A DNA stretch of 64,000 nt from Nocardia rhamnosiphila NBRC 108938 (GCF_000720425.1 NZ_JOAJ01000001.1:1612001-1676000); one strand, 5' to 3'; positions 27,786-38,356 are shown, numbered from the stretch's first letter. Notes: generated by a model not told the origin, from the letters alone. Program-made: numbers and translations.

Positions 27786-30080
27786 ATGGGCCGATATGTT
27801 GCACCTATCGCTCATCTAGGCATCGGCGATGTGGCGGAAGCAGGGGGCAAGGGAGCCAACCTCGGCGAACTCGTGGCGGCGCGGCTGCCGGTTCCGCCCG
27901 GTTTCGTCATCCTGCGTGCCTGCTACGAACACGTGATCACCCACGGCCGCCACGGTGCCGAATTGGACCGTCTGCACGCCGCGGCGCTCGACGCGGTCAC
28001 CGACGGGCCCGAACTGGCGAAACGGTGCCGCGCGATGCGCGAACTGATCCACGACACCGCCCTCGAGCCTTCGGTACGCGAGGTCATCGGCTCGGAATAT
28101 CGGGCACTCGGCACGGATACCCCGGTCGCTGTGCGTTCCTCCGCGGTCGGGGAGGACAGTGCGACCGCCTCCTTCGCGGGCATGAACGCGACCCTGACCA
28201 ACGTGCGCGGTGAGGAGAAGCTGCTGGACGCGGTGATCGAATGCTGGGCCTCCCTCTTCACCCCGCGCGTGCTGGCCTACCGGGCGCGGCGCAAGATCAC
28301 CGACCGTCCGCAAATGGCCGTGGTGGTGCAGGAAATGGTGACCGCGCGGGTGTCCGGAGTCGCCTTCACCGCCGACCCGGCCACCGGCCGCGAGGACCGC
28401 GTCGTGGTGGAGGCCGCGCGCGGCCAAGGGGAGGTGGTGGTTTCCGGCGCCACTGAACCCGATACCTACCTGCTCGACGCCGCCGGGCCGACGCTGCTGA
28501 GCACTCGCGGGGGCCACCAGGAGTACGCCGTGGTGGCCGACGCCGACGGTGACCGGCGGGTCGCGCTGTCCGCGGCCGACACCGCCGCACCTGTCCTGCG
28601 CGAATCCGAGGCCGTCGCTGTCGCACGAATGGCTCTGGCCGTCCAGGAACATCACCACGGCACACCACAGGATGTGGAGTGGGTCTTCGACACCGAGCGG
28701 TTGTGGCTGGTGCAGGCTCGGCCGATCACGACCCTGCCCGGGCGGCGCGCCGGCGACACCGGCGGTACACCGGAGGGTTCCGGAATCCTGGTCCGCGGGC
28801 TCGCGGCGGCTCCCGGCTCGGCCACCGGACCTGTCCGGGTCCTCGATTCCCCTGCCCGGGGCGACACACTGCGCGACGGCGAGATCCTGGTCGCGCCGAT
28901 GACGAACCCGGACTGGCTGCCCACATTGAGCCGCGCCGCCGCCGTGGTCACCGATAGCGGCGGTATGACCTGCCACGCCGCCATCGTCGCGCGGGAACTC
29001 GGCATACCCTGTGTCGTCGGCGCGCGCACCGCCACCACGACGCTCACCGATCACGCGGTGGTCACGGTCGACGGTGCCACCGGCGAGATCCGTGCCGCGG
29101 CCGCGGGTGGAGGTGTGAAAACCATGGCTCGTGAGCCGGACGCCGCCGCGACGGTGGGAGCGGAACCGACCGCCACTCGGGTGTACGTCAACCTCGCGCT
29201 TCCCGAAACCACCGAACGCATCGCCGCGACCGATGTCGACGGCGTCGGATTACTCCGCGCGGAAACCCTGCTGACCCGGGCTCTGGACAACCGGCACCCA
29301 CGTGATCTGATCGCCCACGGCGAGCAGGAGCGGTTCGTGGCCCGCCTGTCGGAAACACTGCACCGCATAGCGACCGCTTTCCGGCCCCGGCCGGTGGTGT
29401 ACCGGGCCAGTGATTTCCGCAGCAACGAGTTCCGCGGGCTGGCCGGAGGTGACCGCTACGAGCCCCGCGAGAACAACCCGATGATCGGCTACCGCGGCTG
29501 CTACCGCTACATCCGCGATCCCGAGGTGTTCCGGCTCGAGCTGTCGGCGCTGGCGCGCGTACGCGAGCAGTCACCGAACCTGCACCTGATGATCCCGTTC
29601 GTCCGTACCCGCTGGGAACTCGAGTCCTGCCTGGAGCTGATCGATTCGAGTCCGCTCGGGAGTCAGCGTCATCTGCATCGCTGGGTGATGGCCGAAGTAC
29701 CGTCGGTGATGTACTGGCTTCCGGAGTACGCCGGGCTCGGCATCGACGGCGTCTCCATCGGCAGCAACGATCTCACGCAGCTCATGCTCGGCGTCGACCG
29801 GGACTCCGAACAGTGCAGCGAGCTGTTCGACGAATCCGATCCGGCCGTACTCGACGCGATCGCACAGATCGTCACGACCGCCCGCGGCGCGGGCATCACT
29901 TCCTCGCTGTGTGGCCAGGCGCCGTCGAATCGTCCGGAGTTCACCGAGCACCTGGTGCGGATGGGGATCACCTCGGTGTCGGTGACGCCCGACGCCGTTC
30001 CCGCGGCCCGCCGCGCGGTTGCCGCCGCCGAACGCCGTCTGCTGCTCGACCACGCGCGGTCCGCGGCGGCCCCCCGGTGA
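27786..30080 (+). CDS. ppsA: phosphoenolpyruvate synthase
   Basis: The 764-residue protein has the three domains of PEP synthase. These are an N-terminal ATP-grasp ([29 protein letters not shown]), the phosphohistidine domain ([18 protein letters not shown], His397) and the C-terminal PEP/pyruvate barrel. The barrel carries [23 protein letters not shown] and the catalytic-Cys loop SSLCGQAPS. It converts pyruvate and ATP to PEP, AMP and phosphate. GGAGGA at about 27775 supports the ATG. Its stop overlaps the next gene (GTGA). A pps gene also lies in the M. smegmatis DosR region, which supports a hypoxia role. Confidence 0.9.
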   Translation: MGRYVAPIAHLGIGDVAEAGGKGANLGELVAARLPVPPGFVILRACYEHVITHGRHGAELDRLHAAALDAVTDGPELAKRCRAMRELIHDTALEPSVREVIGSEYRALGTDTPVAVRSSAVGEDSATASFAGMNATLTNVRGEEKLLDAVIECWASLFTPRVLAYRARRKITDRPQMAVVVQEMVTARVSGVAFTADPATGREDRVVVEAARGQGEVVVSGATEPDTYLLDAAGPTLLSTRGGHQEYAVVADADGDRRVALSAADTAAPVLRESEAVAVARMALAVQEHHHGTPQDVEWVFDTERLWLVQARPITTLPGRRAGDTGGTPEGSGILVRGLAAAPGSATGPVRVLDSPARGDTLRDGEILVAPMTNPDWLPTLSRAAAVVTDSGGMTCHAAIVARELGIPCVVGARTATTTLTDHAVVTVDGATGEIRAAAAGGGVKTMAREPDAAATVGAEPTATRVYVNLALPETTERIAATDVDGVGLLRAETLLTRALDNRHPRDLIAHGEQERFVARLSETLHRIATAFRPRPVVYRASDFRSNEFRGLAGGDRYEPRENNPMIGYRGCYRYIRDPEVFRLELSALARVREQSPNLHLMIPFVRTRWELESCLELIDSSPLGSQRHLHRWVMAEVPSVMYWLPEYAGLGIDGVSIGSNDLTQLMLGVDRDSEQCSELFDESDPAVLDAIAQIVTTARGAGITSSLCGQAPSNRPEFTEHLVRMGITSVSVTPDAVPAARRAVAAAERRLLLDHARSAAAPR

Positions 30081-31582
30081 CCCTCTCACCGACCGACTCC
30101 GCCGAGCCGGTGACCCGCATCGAGGCGGCCGAGTTACGGGAAACGCACACCGGTGTGGTCGTCCTGGTCGGCGACCGCGCGTACAAGGTCAAGAAACCGA
30201 TCGCCACCGATTTCCTGAACTTCGCCACGCCGCAGGACCGGGAACGGGCGTGCCGGCGCGAACTCGAACTCAATCGGCGGCTCGCCCCGGACGTCTACCT
30301 CGGTCTCGCGCATCTCACCGATCCGATCGGCGGCGCGGACGAACCGGTACTGGTCATGCGCCGGATGCCGGACAGCCGCCGGTTGTCCACTCTGCTCGCC
30401 GAGACCGGCCGTCCGGTGCACGATCTGCGCGCGCTGGTCGCCACTCTCGTGGCGTTCCACGAGAGTGCCCTGCGGGGCCCGGATATCGATCGCGCCGGGA
30501 CGGGCGCGGCCCTGCGCGACCGCTGGCGGAGCGTTCTCGGCCCACTGCACGGACAGCCCACCGCGGTCGTCGATCCCGCCCGCCTCGCCGCGATCGAGGA
30601 ACGCGCGTTGGACTACGTTCGCGGCCGGGATCGACTGTTCGCCCAGCGGATCGCGGACGGGTGGCTGGTGGACGGGCATGGCGATCTGCTCGCCGAGGAC
30701 ATCTTCGACCTACCCGACGGGTTCCGGATCCTGGACTGCTTGGATTTCGACGACGAGCTCCGTTATATCGACCGTCTTGACGATATCGCCTTCCTGGCGA
30801 TGGATCTCGAATTCCTCGGCCACCACGGGTACGCGGCCCGCCTGCTCACCGACTACCGGCAACTCGGCGGTGACCAGGCACCGTCGTCGCTGGACCATCA
30901 CTATCGGGCCTATCGTGCGGCGGTGCGGGCGAAGGTCGATGTGATCCGCTACGGCCAGGGCGACCGTGCGGCACGAGACCGGGCCGGGCGACACCTGACG
31001 CTGGTCGAACAGCACCTGGAGTACGGCGCGATCCGGCTCGCACTGGTCGGCGGGCTCCCCGGCACGGGCAAGACCACGGTCGCCGAACAGCTCGCGAAAG
31101 CGACCGGCGCGCATCTGCTCTCGAGCGATCCGATACGCCGGGAACTGATGCGCGCGGGCGAGATAGCCGGGGCAGCCGGCGCCTACGACGCCGGAGCGTA
31201 CACACCGGAGAGCAGACACCGGGTGTACACCGAATTGCTGGAGCGGGCCCGCCCGCTGTTACAGATGGGAGTACCGGTCGTACTGGACGCCGGCTGGCCC
31301 GCCGCCGACGAGCGGCGCCGGGCCCGCGAACTCGCCACCACGCTCGGCGCCGAGCCGGTGCAGCTACGGTGCGAATGTCCTCGCGACATCGCCGACCACC
31401 GGCTGCACGACCGGCCCCGCGGCGAATCCGACGCCACCCCGCCGATAGCGCATGCCATTTCCACGACCGCCGCACCCTGGCCCGACGCCGTCGTGCTCGA
31501 CACCAGGCAATCGCCGGATCTCGTCGCGGCCGAGGCGTTGCGCCGGTGGCACGACAGCGGGCACCACCGGAGTCGGCCGTGA
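30077..31582 (+). CDS. Rv2004c-like two-domain kinase
   Basis: The 501-residue protein has an N-terminal aminoglycoside-phosphotransferase-like kinase domain. It contains [14 protein letters not shown], the catalytic [15 protein letters not shown] and [20 protein letters not shown]. The C-terminal P-loop kinase domain starts [17 protein letters not shown] near residue 326. This is the architecture of Rv2004c, a DosR-regulon protein. The substrates of both halves are unknown. It is coupled to ppsA and pfkB through GTGA overlaps at both ends, so the three products are made together. Confidence 0.82.
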   Translation: MTLSPTDSAEPVTRIEAAELRETHTGVVVLVGDRAYKVKKPIATDFLNFATPQDRERACRRELELNRRLAPDVYLGLAHLTDPIGGADEPVLVMRRMPDSRRLSTLLAETGRPVHDLRALVATLVAFHESALRGPDIDRAGTGAALRDRWRSVLGPLHGQPTAVVDPARLAAIEERALDYVRGRDRLFAQRIADGWLVDGHGDLLAEDIFDLPDGFRILDCLDFDDELRYIDRLDDIAFLAMDLEFLGHHGYAARLLTDYRQLGGDQAPSSLDHHYRAYRAAVRAKVDVIRYGQGDRAARDRAGRHLTLVEQHLEYGAIRLALVGGLPGTGKTTVAEQLAKATGAHLLSSDPIRRELMRAGEIAGAAGAYDAGAYTPESRHRVYTELLERARPLLQMGVPVVLDAGWPAADERRRARELATTLGAEPVQLRCECPRDIADHRLHDRPRGESDATPPIAHAISTTAAPWPDAVVLDTRQSPDLVAAEALRRWHDSGHHRSRP

Positions 31583-32604
31583 GCTGCACATCGGACGGAG
31601 CGGTACGGATCCTCACGGTGACGTTGAACCCGACCGTCGACATATGCCTGGAAGTGGACGAGCTGATCGCGGAGGGCAAGAACCGGGCGCGGGTCCGCTC
31701 CGTCCGCGCGGGCGGCGGCGGTATCAATGTGGCGCGCTGTATCCGGCGGCTCGGGGGTACGGCCACCGCCCTGTACGTTTCCGGCGGCGATACCGGGCTG
31801 CGGCTGGACCATCTGCTCGCGGACGAGGGCATGGACAGGCGCCGGGTACCGGTCGGAGGCGGAACGCGGGAAGCCTTCGTCGTCGCCGAAACAGGGACCG
31901 GGCACAGCTACCACATCGTCCCGCCGGGTGCGACGATCACGGAGCAGGAAACGGCCGGTGTGCTCGCCGCGATCCGGGCCGGGCTACCCGGCAGCGCGGC
32001 GCTCGTGGTCACCGGCAGTGTCCCACCGGGCCTCCCCGACGATTTCACGGCGACCGTGGTCCGCCAGGCCCGCCAAGCCCGGATCCCGGTACTCATCGAT
32101 GTGACGGGCGGGCAGCTGCGCCGGTTACCCGGCGAGGACGTATTCCTCATCCGGCTGGACCGCAAGGAGGCCGCCGGGTTGATCGGCTCGCCCATCCGAT
32201 CCTTCGACGACGCCCGGCGGGCGAATCACCGGCTGCTCGAATCCGGCGCGACGAGGCACGCCGTGACCACCGTGGGCGCGCTCGGGGCCGTGTATTCCGA
32301 ACCCGGCGTCGATTACCAGATCTCCGCGCCACCGCTGCCCGGCCGGGCACGCAGCGACGCCTGCGCCGGCGACAGTCTCGTGGCCGCCCTCACCTATCGC
32401 ACCATCCGCGGCGACGGTTGCCTGCGCGCCTGTGAGTTCGGTGTCGCGGCGGCGGCCGCCACGGTATCGCTGCCGGGTACCGATGTTTTCGAACCCGCAA
32501 CCGTCGACGAGCTCGTCCGGCGGGTCCGCAGTGTCGTGCACCGGGCGGACCCGGCGGGCGCCGATCGACCCGATACGGATGTGGGAGCCGGTCACGACAG
32601 GTAG
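31579..32604 (+). CDS. pfkB: PfkB-family sugar kinase
   Basis: The 341-residue ribokinase/PfkB protein opens ILTVTLNPTVDICLEVDEL and has the GGGGINVARCIRRLGG substrate motif. The C-terminal catalytic loop reads SDACAGDSLVA, where the usual GAGD is CAGD, with the catalytic Asp intact. The closest described relative by context is Rv2029c (PfkB), DosR-regulated, which phosphorylates fructose-6-phosphate. It is last of the operon, coupled to the kinase gene by GTGA. A tagatose-6-phosphate or other sugar-phosphate substrate cannot be excluded. Confidence 0.83.
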   Translation: MSCTSDGAVRILTVTLNPTVDICLEVDELIAEGKNRARVRSVRAGGGGINVARCIRRLGGTATALYVSGGDTGLRLDHLLADEGMDRRRVPVGGGTREAFVVAETGTGHSYHIVPPGATITEQETAGVLAAIRAGLPGSAALVVTGSVPPGLPDDFTATVVRQARQARIPVLIDVTGGQLRRLPGEDVFLIRLDRKEAAGLIGSPIRSFDDARRANHRLLESGATRHAVTTVGALGAVYSEPGVDYQISAPPLPGRARSDACAGDSLVAALTYRTIRGDGCLRACEFGVAAAAATVSLPGTDVFEPATVDELVRRVRSVVHRADPAGADRPDTDVGAGHDR

Positions 32605-32642
32605 GTCCGCGACCACCCGATCCCATCCAGCGCGTTCGACGG

Positions 32643-32656
32643 AGGACCTAGTGCCC
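32643..32656. promoter_or_regulatory. DosR-like box AGGACC-TA-GTGCCC
   Basis: This is a 6-2-6 match 162 bases before the DUF1918 gene, in the only gap between pfkB and it. Confidence 0.45.
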
Positions 32657-32804
32657 CGCGGTCGATGACGATCGGGCCTCCCGGCCATTCCGTGCCGGGC
32701 GGAAGCTGAAAGCACTTCGGCAGGTCGGCCGGCGGATCGCCCGCAGCGTCGTCGCTCGGCTGCCGCGTCAGCGATCGGATCCAGTGCGAGGAGGTCGTCG
32801 ATCC

Positions 32805-33062
32805 ATGCGAGCCGCACCCGGGGATTGGCTGATCGTCGAAGGACACGCGGTCGGGGGGACGGTGCGGCGCGGTTTGATCGAGGAGATACACGGCGCCGAC
32901 GGCGGCCCGCCCTATCTGGTGCACTGGGCAGACACCGGCAATCGCGCGCTCACCTTTCCGGGACCGGACTCGCGAGTGGTCACCAGCGCGGAACTGCGTG
33001 GGCAAGAGGAAGTCGTGGCGCATCACTTCTCGTCGAGGCACTACCCGGCGCCGGGCTCCTGA
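32805..33062 (+). CDS. DUF1918 protein (Rv0569-like)
   Basis: The 85-residue protein reads PGDWLIVEG, RRGLIEEIHGADGGPPYLVHW and FPGPDSRVV, the DUF1918 pattern. M. tuberculosis Rv0569 is a DosR-regulon member of this family. The fold is a small SH3-like barrel and the function is unknown. GAGGAGG at about 32788 supports the ATG. The last 22 bases overlap the 3' end of the convergent trehalose enzyme gene. Confidence 0.8.
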   Translation: MRAAPGDWLIVEGHAVGGTVRRGLIEEIHGADGGPPYLVHWADTGNRALTFPGPDSRVVTSAELRGQEEVVAHHFSSRHYPAPGS

Positions 33063-36000
33063 GGACGACCTGTCGCAGTTCCCTGCCCCCGCTTCGGATA
33101 CGGCGATCCGGCGGGCGGACGATCGACCAGCCGGACCGTCTCCCCGGGCTCGAGCCGCACCGGCCGGTCGCGGCAGACCACCTCGATCGGCGGCGCGTTC
33201 CCCGGCTCCGACCCGATCTCGACTCGGCGGCCGTCGACGCGCACGATCAGCCGGTGGCCTCGATACATCATCGGAAAAGATAGGGTGCCCATGGTTTTCG
33301 GCCAGTACGGGCAGAAGATGAGCTGGTCGCGACGTATCTCCAGACCGGTGAAACAGCGCTGCAGCAAATCGACGCTGCCCGCCATTGCGGCCAGATGGAT
33401 ACCCTCGCCGGTGGTCCCACCCTGGATATCGGCAACATCCGAACGGACCACCTGCTCGAAGAACTCCATGGCCCGATCGCGGTGGGCCCGGGCGAGAACC
33501 CACGAATGCACCAGGGCGCTCAGCGTGGAGCCGTGCGAGGTCCGTGCCGTGTAGTAGTCGATCGTCCGCGGGATCATCTCCCCCGGCAGCTCGTAGCCCG
33601 CGCGGGTGAACAGTTCGCGGAGTTCGTCGGCGGAGAACAGGTAGAAGAGCATGAGCACATCGGCCTGTTTGCCCGCGCGATAGCGGCCGATATCGTCGCC
33701 TTCGGCCTCCAGTATCCGGTCCAGCCGCTGAATGTTGCCGTAGCGGCGCCGGTAGTGCTCCCAGTCGAGTTCCCGTAGCCGCTCGTAGCCATCGAACTGG
33801 CTGATCACGCCGTCGTGGAACGGCACGTACATCCGATGGGCGACCTCGCGCCACCGGGCCGGCTCTCCCGGACCGACCCCGAGCCGCTCCAGTAGTTCGG
33901 CGCGGACCCGCGGGGCGAGCGTATCGAGGGCTTCGAGCGCGCAGGTGATGGTCCAGGCGGCCATGACGTTGGTGTAGGCGTTGTTGTCGACGCCGGCCAT
34001 GGGAGCGTGCGGATAGCCCGTGTGGAATTCGTCGGGACCGATGACACCGCAGAGCACATACCGCCCCCGCCGGGGATCGTAATCGGCCAGCCCGGACCAG
34101 AACCGGGCGATCTCCACGAGCAGCTCGGCGCCGTGATCGGCGAGGAATTCGAGATCGCCGGTGGCCTGGTAGTACTGCCACACCGTGTAGGCGACGGCTG
34201 CGCCGATATGGTGCGCCCGGCGGCTCGGATCCGGGTTCCATCGGCCCGAGAGCGGGTTGAGGTGCAGTTGCTGACTCTCCTCACGTCCGTCGCCACCGGA
34301 CTGCCAGGGAAACATCGCACCCGGCACGCCGGCCGCCGCGGCCGCCCGGCGCGCCTCCGGGAGCCGCCGATGCCGGTAGCGCAACAGCGAGCGGGTCAGC
34401 GCCGGGATACGCGGGTTCAGCACCGGGAAAACGAACAGTTCGTCCCAGAAGACGTGACCGCGATAGGCCTCGCCGTGCAGCCCTCGGGCCGGTACACCCA
34501 CGTCCAGTTCCACGGTGTTCGGCGACAAGGTCTGGATCAGATGCAGCAGGTGCAGCCGCAGCACACGCACCGACCCCGCATCGTCGTCGAGATCTATCCG
34601 CATCCTCCCCCAGATCCGCTCCCAGGCCCGGGTGTGGCCGGCGAAGAGTGCCGCGTAATCCGGCGCCGCCGCCAGCATGCGTCCGGCCTGGTCCGCGGGA
34701 CCGGACGAGGCGCGGTCCCGGCCTGTGCACACCGCTGCCGTCTTTTCCAGGGTTACCGAGCCGCCCTCTCCGATCTCGACGCCGTACTCGTGACCGATAC
34801 GGCTGCGTTCCCGCACCTCCACAGCCCTCGCGGGCGCACCCCGCAGCAGGTCACGGATCGCCACGGCCAGCGGGATCTGCGAGTCGCCGGTGCGTGCCGA
34901 GAGAAGTACGGCCGTCTCGGACAACCGGGCGGTTCGCACCGCGTCCAGATGTACTCCGGACAGGGCCCGGTAGCGTTCGACCAGGCTGTTGCTCACCTCC
35001 CCGTCGATCATCGAGCGCAGCTGGAGCGCCCCCGACCAGTTCTCGGCTGTCACAGTCGTGACGAGGGCCCCCAGGTGCGGACGGTGCATCGCCGCGAATC
35101 GCCGCTGCTCGATCCGGGTGATACGGCCCGCGCCGTCCCGGAACCGGAACCACCGGATCAGTTCGGCGCGGCGCAGATCCAGACGCTGCCGGTAGTCCAG
35201 CAGGTCGGCGGTATCGACATCGAACCAGTCACCGTCGGCGATCCGGAATCTCACCGGCAGCCAGTTCGGCAGGTTGACCATGCTCTCGTTGTCGACGGTT
35301 CGGCCGTTCACCCGATCCCGGAGCCGGTTGTAGATCCCGGCCACATAGGTGCCGGGGTAGTGACAAGGTCCCGCCCGGCTCTCCGGGGCCGCCCCGCGCA
35401 CAGCGAAATAGCCATTGCCGACGGTGCAGAGCGCCTCTCGGAGCTTTTCCTGTTCCGGGTCGTAGCCGTCGTAGGGGAACGACCACGTCTCCGATTCCGC
35501 CGCGGCCGGACGGGTGCCGATCAACCGCACGCACCGGGCGAGCAGATCCGCGACCCGGCGGGGGCCGTCCACCGAGAAGTGGGCGGAGGTGTATCGGCCG
35601 GTGTTCTCCGCGGCCCGCACCACGACGGCGACCCCGTCCGGCCCGACGACGTCGAAGGCGTCCTCATCGGTCATATCGTCACCGAGGTACAACGGGACCA
35701 CCGGTCCGTCGATCCGTTCCAGGATCCAGCGCAACGCGTCACCTTTGTCCCAGTCCACATCCGGCCGCAACTCGATCACCTTGCGTCCCGAGGTCACCCG
35801 CAGACCGCGGGCGCGCCCGGCGGCGCCGGCGAGGGCGATCACCTCGGCAGCGTCGGCGTCCGTCGCCGCCCGGAAGTGCACGGCCACGGCGAACCGTTTG
35901 TGCTCGACAGTGACCCCCGCGATATCGCCGAGCCGCACCCGCAGATCCGCGGCGGCACGAGCCAGGTCGGCCTCGGTGCCGGGTAGTGCGCCGGGCAGGT

Positions 36001-37069
36001 GGCGGGTGCCGTCCGGTGCCATCAGTTCGACACCATGGCTGCCCGCGAGCCAGATACCGGGAACGGGCATTCGCGCCCGCAGATCGTCGAGCCCGCGGCC
36101 ACTGAGCACGGCAACCGGGCACCGCGCGGCCAGCTCCGCGAGGGTCGCGGCCACGCCCTCCACCATCTCGGCGGCGGCCGGGTCGGTGACGATCTCGGCC
36201 AGTGTGCCGTCGAAATCCATCAACACAGCGGGTTTCTCGGTCTCCAGCAGATCCGCGAACCGCGGCCAGTACTCGAAAACATCGGGGACCTCACCGACCC
36301 GCCGGAACCCGCCGCGCACACCGATCCGCGCGGCGTCGTCGACCACCGTATCGGCCCCCGCGGACAGCAGTCTGTCCCGGTTACCTGCCCGGTCGATACC
36401 CACGACCAGTCCGAAACCCCCGCGGCGGCCCGCCGCCACACCGGCTTCGGCGTCCTCCACCACGACGACCCGGCCCGGCGCACTGTGCAGACGCGCCGCG
36501 GTTTCGCGCAGCACGGCCGGATCCGGCTTCCCGGGAAGGCCGAGTTTTTCCGCGTCCAACCCGTCGACCCGAACCTCGAAGAGGTGGGCGAGACCGGCCG
36601 CGGCGAGCACCTGCTCGCAATTGCGGCTGGCGGTGAACACGGCGGTCCGGATGCCTTCGGAGCGGAGACGGCGAACCAGCGCGACGGTGGAATCGAACGC
36701 CACGACACCGTCGCGCGCGATACGCTCGCGGAACAGGTGGTCCTTGCGGTTACCCACACCGCATACGGTCTCGGCCGATTCGGGATCGGCCGGTCCGCCC
36801 CAGGGCAGCCGGATATTGCGGGAGGCGAGAAAATCGGTGACACCGCGATAGCGGGGCTTACCGTCCACGTACTTCAGATAGTCGGCCTCGGTGAACGGTG
36901 ACCGGTCCTGTCCGGGGGCGGCCGGCCGGGCGGCGAGGAAGGCGTCGAACAGTTCGGCCCACGCCGCGGCGTGTGTCGAGGCGCTGTCGGTCACCACCCC
37001 ATCCATATCGAAGATGACCGCGTCGTGGCGGCGCGTATCGATCCGCGGCGCGGCAGCACTGTGAGCCAC
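33041..37069 (-). CDS. OtsB1-like fusion: HAD + trehalose-6-phosphatase + GH65 trehalose phosphorylase-like
   Basis: The 1342-residue protein has three parts. Residues about 15-235 are a beta-phosphoglucomutase-like HAD (VIFDMDGVVTDSAS). About 280-510 is a trehalose-6-phosphate phosphatase (VLMDFDGTLAEIV, GDDMTDEDAF). About 525-1300 is a GH65 glycoside phosphorylase with the catalytic Glu in GVIGPDEFH. The set would dephosphorylate trehalose-6-P, split trehalose to beta-glucose-1-P and isomerise that to glucose-6-P. Rv2006 (OtsB1), DosR-regulated, has this layout. A TTG at 37111 extends the frame but lies inside the DosR-like box, so I chose GTG 37069. Confidence 0.85.
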   Translation of the reverse strand: MAHSAAAPRIDTRRHDAVIFDMDGVVTDSASTHAAAWAELFDAFLAARPAAPGQDRSPFTEADYLKYVDGKPRYRGVTDFLASRNIRLPWGGPADPESAETVCGVGNRKDHLFRERIARDGVVAFDSTVALVRRLRSEGIRTAVFTASRNCEQVLAAAGLAHLFEVRVDGLDAEKLGLPGKPDPAVLRETAARLHSAPGRVVVVEDAEAGVAAGRRGGFGLVVGIDRAGNRDRLLSAGADTVVDDAARIGVRGGFRRVGEVPDVFEYWPRFADLLETEKPAVLMDFDGTLAEIVTDPAAAEMVEGVAATLAELAARCPVAVLSGRGLDDLRARMPVPGIWLAGSHGVELMAPDGTRHLPGALPGTEADLARAAADLRVRLGDIAGVTVEHKRFAVAVHFRAATDADAAEVIALAGAAGRARGLRVTSGRKVIELRPDVDWDKGDALRWILERIDGPVVPLYLGDDMTDEDAFDVVGPDGVAVVVRAAENTGRYTSAHFSVDGPRRVADLLARCVRLIGTRPAAAESETWSFPYDGYDPEQEKLREALCTVGNGYFAVRGAAPESRAGPCHYPGTYVAGIYNRLRDRVNGRTVDNESMVNLPNWLPVRFRIADGDWFDVDTADLLDYRQRLDLRRAELIRWFRFRDGAGRITRIEQRRFAAMHRPHLGALVTTVTAENWSGALQLRSMIDGEVSNSLVERYRALSGVHLDAVRTARLSETAVLLSARTGDSQIPLAVAIRDLLRGAPARAVEVRERSRIGHEYGVEIGEGGSVTLEKTAAVCTGRDRASSGPADQAGRMLAAAPDYAALFAGHTRAWERIWGRMRIDLDDDAGSVRVLRLHLLHLIQTLSPNTVELDVGVPARGLHGEAYRGHVFWDELFVFPVLNPRIPALTRSLLRYRHRRLPEARRAAAAAGVPGAMFPWQSGGDGREESQQLHLNPLSGRWNPDPSRRAHHIGAAVAYTVWQYYQATGDLEFLADHGAELLVEIARFWSGLADYDPRRGRYVLCGVIGPDEFHTGYPHAPMAGVDNNAYTNVMAAWTITCALEALDTLAPRVRAELLERLGVGPGEPARWREVAHRMYVPFHDGVISQFDGYERLRELDWEHYRRRYGNIQRLDRILEAEGDDIGRYRAGKQADVLMLFYLFSADELRELFTRAGYELPGEMIPRTIDYYTARTSHGSTLSALVHSWVLARAHRDRAMEFFEQVVRSDVADIQGGTTGEGIHLAAMAGSVDLLQRCFTGLEIRRDQLIFCPYWPKTMGTLSFPMMYRGHRLIVRVDGRRVEIGSEPGNAPPIEVVCRDRPVRLEPGETVRLVDRPPAGSPYPKRGQGTATGRPQEPGAG

Positions 37070-37104
37070 GAATCGAGTGTGAACGACCCGGCGCCCGGCC
37101 GACA

Positions 37105-37118
37105 GGGGCAAAGGTCCG
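37105..37118. promoter_or_regulatory. DosR-like box GGGGCA-AA-GGTCCG
   Basis: This is a 6-2-6 match upstream of the OtsB1-like gene. Its centre is 42 bases from the GTG at 37069, the usual DosR-site to start-site distance, which suggests a leaderless message. Confidence 0.55.
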
Positions 37119-37201
37119 CTCCTTCGCCCGACCGGAACTCCCGGCCCTGGGTGCCGCCCTCTCGAGGCCTGCCCGGCAGTGGCCGCGAGCGTCGTGCCGG
37201 C

Positions 37202-38194
37202 TCACCCCGCCGAAGAGATATCGACGACCTCGAGGACCTCGTCGGTATCACGCCGCGGGGTGCGCGGTGGTGGCGGCGCGAGCGAACGTCCCAACCGGAC
37301 GAGCATCTGGGGGAATCGTGGACCGGCCAGTTCCGCGACCCTCGCGCGGGCCGAGGCGAGTTCGGTGACATGGGTGAGAACGCAGGTCGACAGGTTCTCG
37401 ACGGTGCACTCCAGCAGTACCGCCGACAGCGCCTCCCCGCACCACAGCAGCGACTCGACCGTATCGTCGCGGCTGGACAGTACGACGATCATCGCGTCGT
37501 CCGGGGGAACGTCCTCGTCGGCCGCGCCCAGCGCACCCACCGGGAAACTGCGGTTGACGGGCACCTGGGCCGACAGTTCCGCCGAGGGCAGCCGACCGGC
37601 CGGAATCCCGGCACCGCCGTGCGTGCCGGCACCGGCCCACCACAGCAGTTCCGTCTGGTATCGGGGATCGTGTCGGCGCAGTTTCGCGGTGGTCCGGGAG
37701 AGACCGTCCAGCTCGGCTCGGAGACGTGGGTCCACCACATGCAGTGCGGTATCGCGGTGCCGGCACAGACTCTGCAGCACCGGCTCGAGTTCGGCCCAGC
37801 CACCGGGAGCGGCCATGGGCGACCGGTCGGTGTATCGGCTGTCGATCGCGGCGGCGGACAGCACATCGATCTCGAACGGCTCGCGCCGCCCCGCGAACGA
37901 CAGGGCGGCCAGATTCGCCCGCACGGGAGGTTCCGGGAACCGGTTGACGCGCACATCCCAGCCGGCGGCCGCCCACGCGACGAGGGCATGGTCGAGCAGT
38001 GCACCACAGGCGAGGATGCCCTGGCGGTTCAAGGGATCGGTACCGGGCAGTAGCCGTTCGGCGTCGACGAAGAGTTCCAGTGTGCTGCCGTCCCAACGCC
38101 ACCGCCAGGGTTGACTGTTGTGCAGGGACGGCGCGCGGCAGGCGCGCTCCAATACCGCACGCACCGTCTTCTCATCGGGCTTCTGCTCGAGCAT
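37202..38194 (-). CDS. Acg-type nitroreductase-fold protein, second copy
   Basis: The 330-residue protein has the family signature RAPSLHNSQPWRW near residue 20 and the paired second unit WCGEALSAVLLECTVENLSTC. It is close to Rv2032/Rv3131. It probably binds FMN with a lid, as in mycobacterial Acg, so ordinary nitroreductase activity is doubtful. It is divergent from a universal stress gene, and a DosR-like box (38282-38295) sits 88 bases before its ATG. Confidence 0.85.
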   Translation of the reverse strand: MLEQKPDEKTVRAVLERACRAPSLHNSQPWRWRWDGSTLELFVDAERLLPGTDPLNRQGILACGALLDHALVAWAAAGWDVRVNRFPEPPVRANLAALSFAGRREPFEIDVLSAAAIDSRYTDRSPMAAPGGWAELEPVLQSLCRHRDTALHVVDPRLRAELDGLSRTTAKLRRHDPRYQTELLWWAGAGTHGGAGIPAGRLPSAELSAQVPVNRSFPVGALGAADEDVPPDDAMIVVLSSRDDTVESLLWCGEALSAVLLECTVENLSTCVLTHVTELASARARVAELAGPRFPQMLVRLGRSLAPPPPRTPRRDTDEVLEVVDISSAG

Positions 38195-38281
38195 GCCGAC
38201 ACCTCCGCTGCCCCGCGCACACCACCGGGTCGCCGCGACCCCACTCCCTGCATACTGACGGACCCCGGCAGCCTCACGAGA

Positions 38282-38295
38282 GTGCCGAAGGTCCC
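38282..38295. promoter_or_regulatory. DosR-like box GTGCCG-AA-GGTCCC
   Basis: This is a 6-2-6 match with a perfect right half, placed to drive the leftward Acg-type gene (centre about 94 bases from its ATG). Confidence 0.55.
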
Positions 38296-38356
38296 CGGTC
38301 CCGGAGGATCAGGGCCCGGGCCCGCCGCACCGGCACCCGAATATCGCCGCCGAGAA

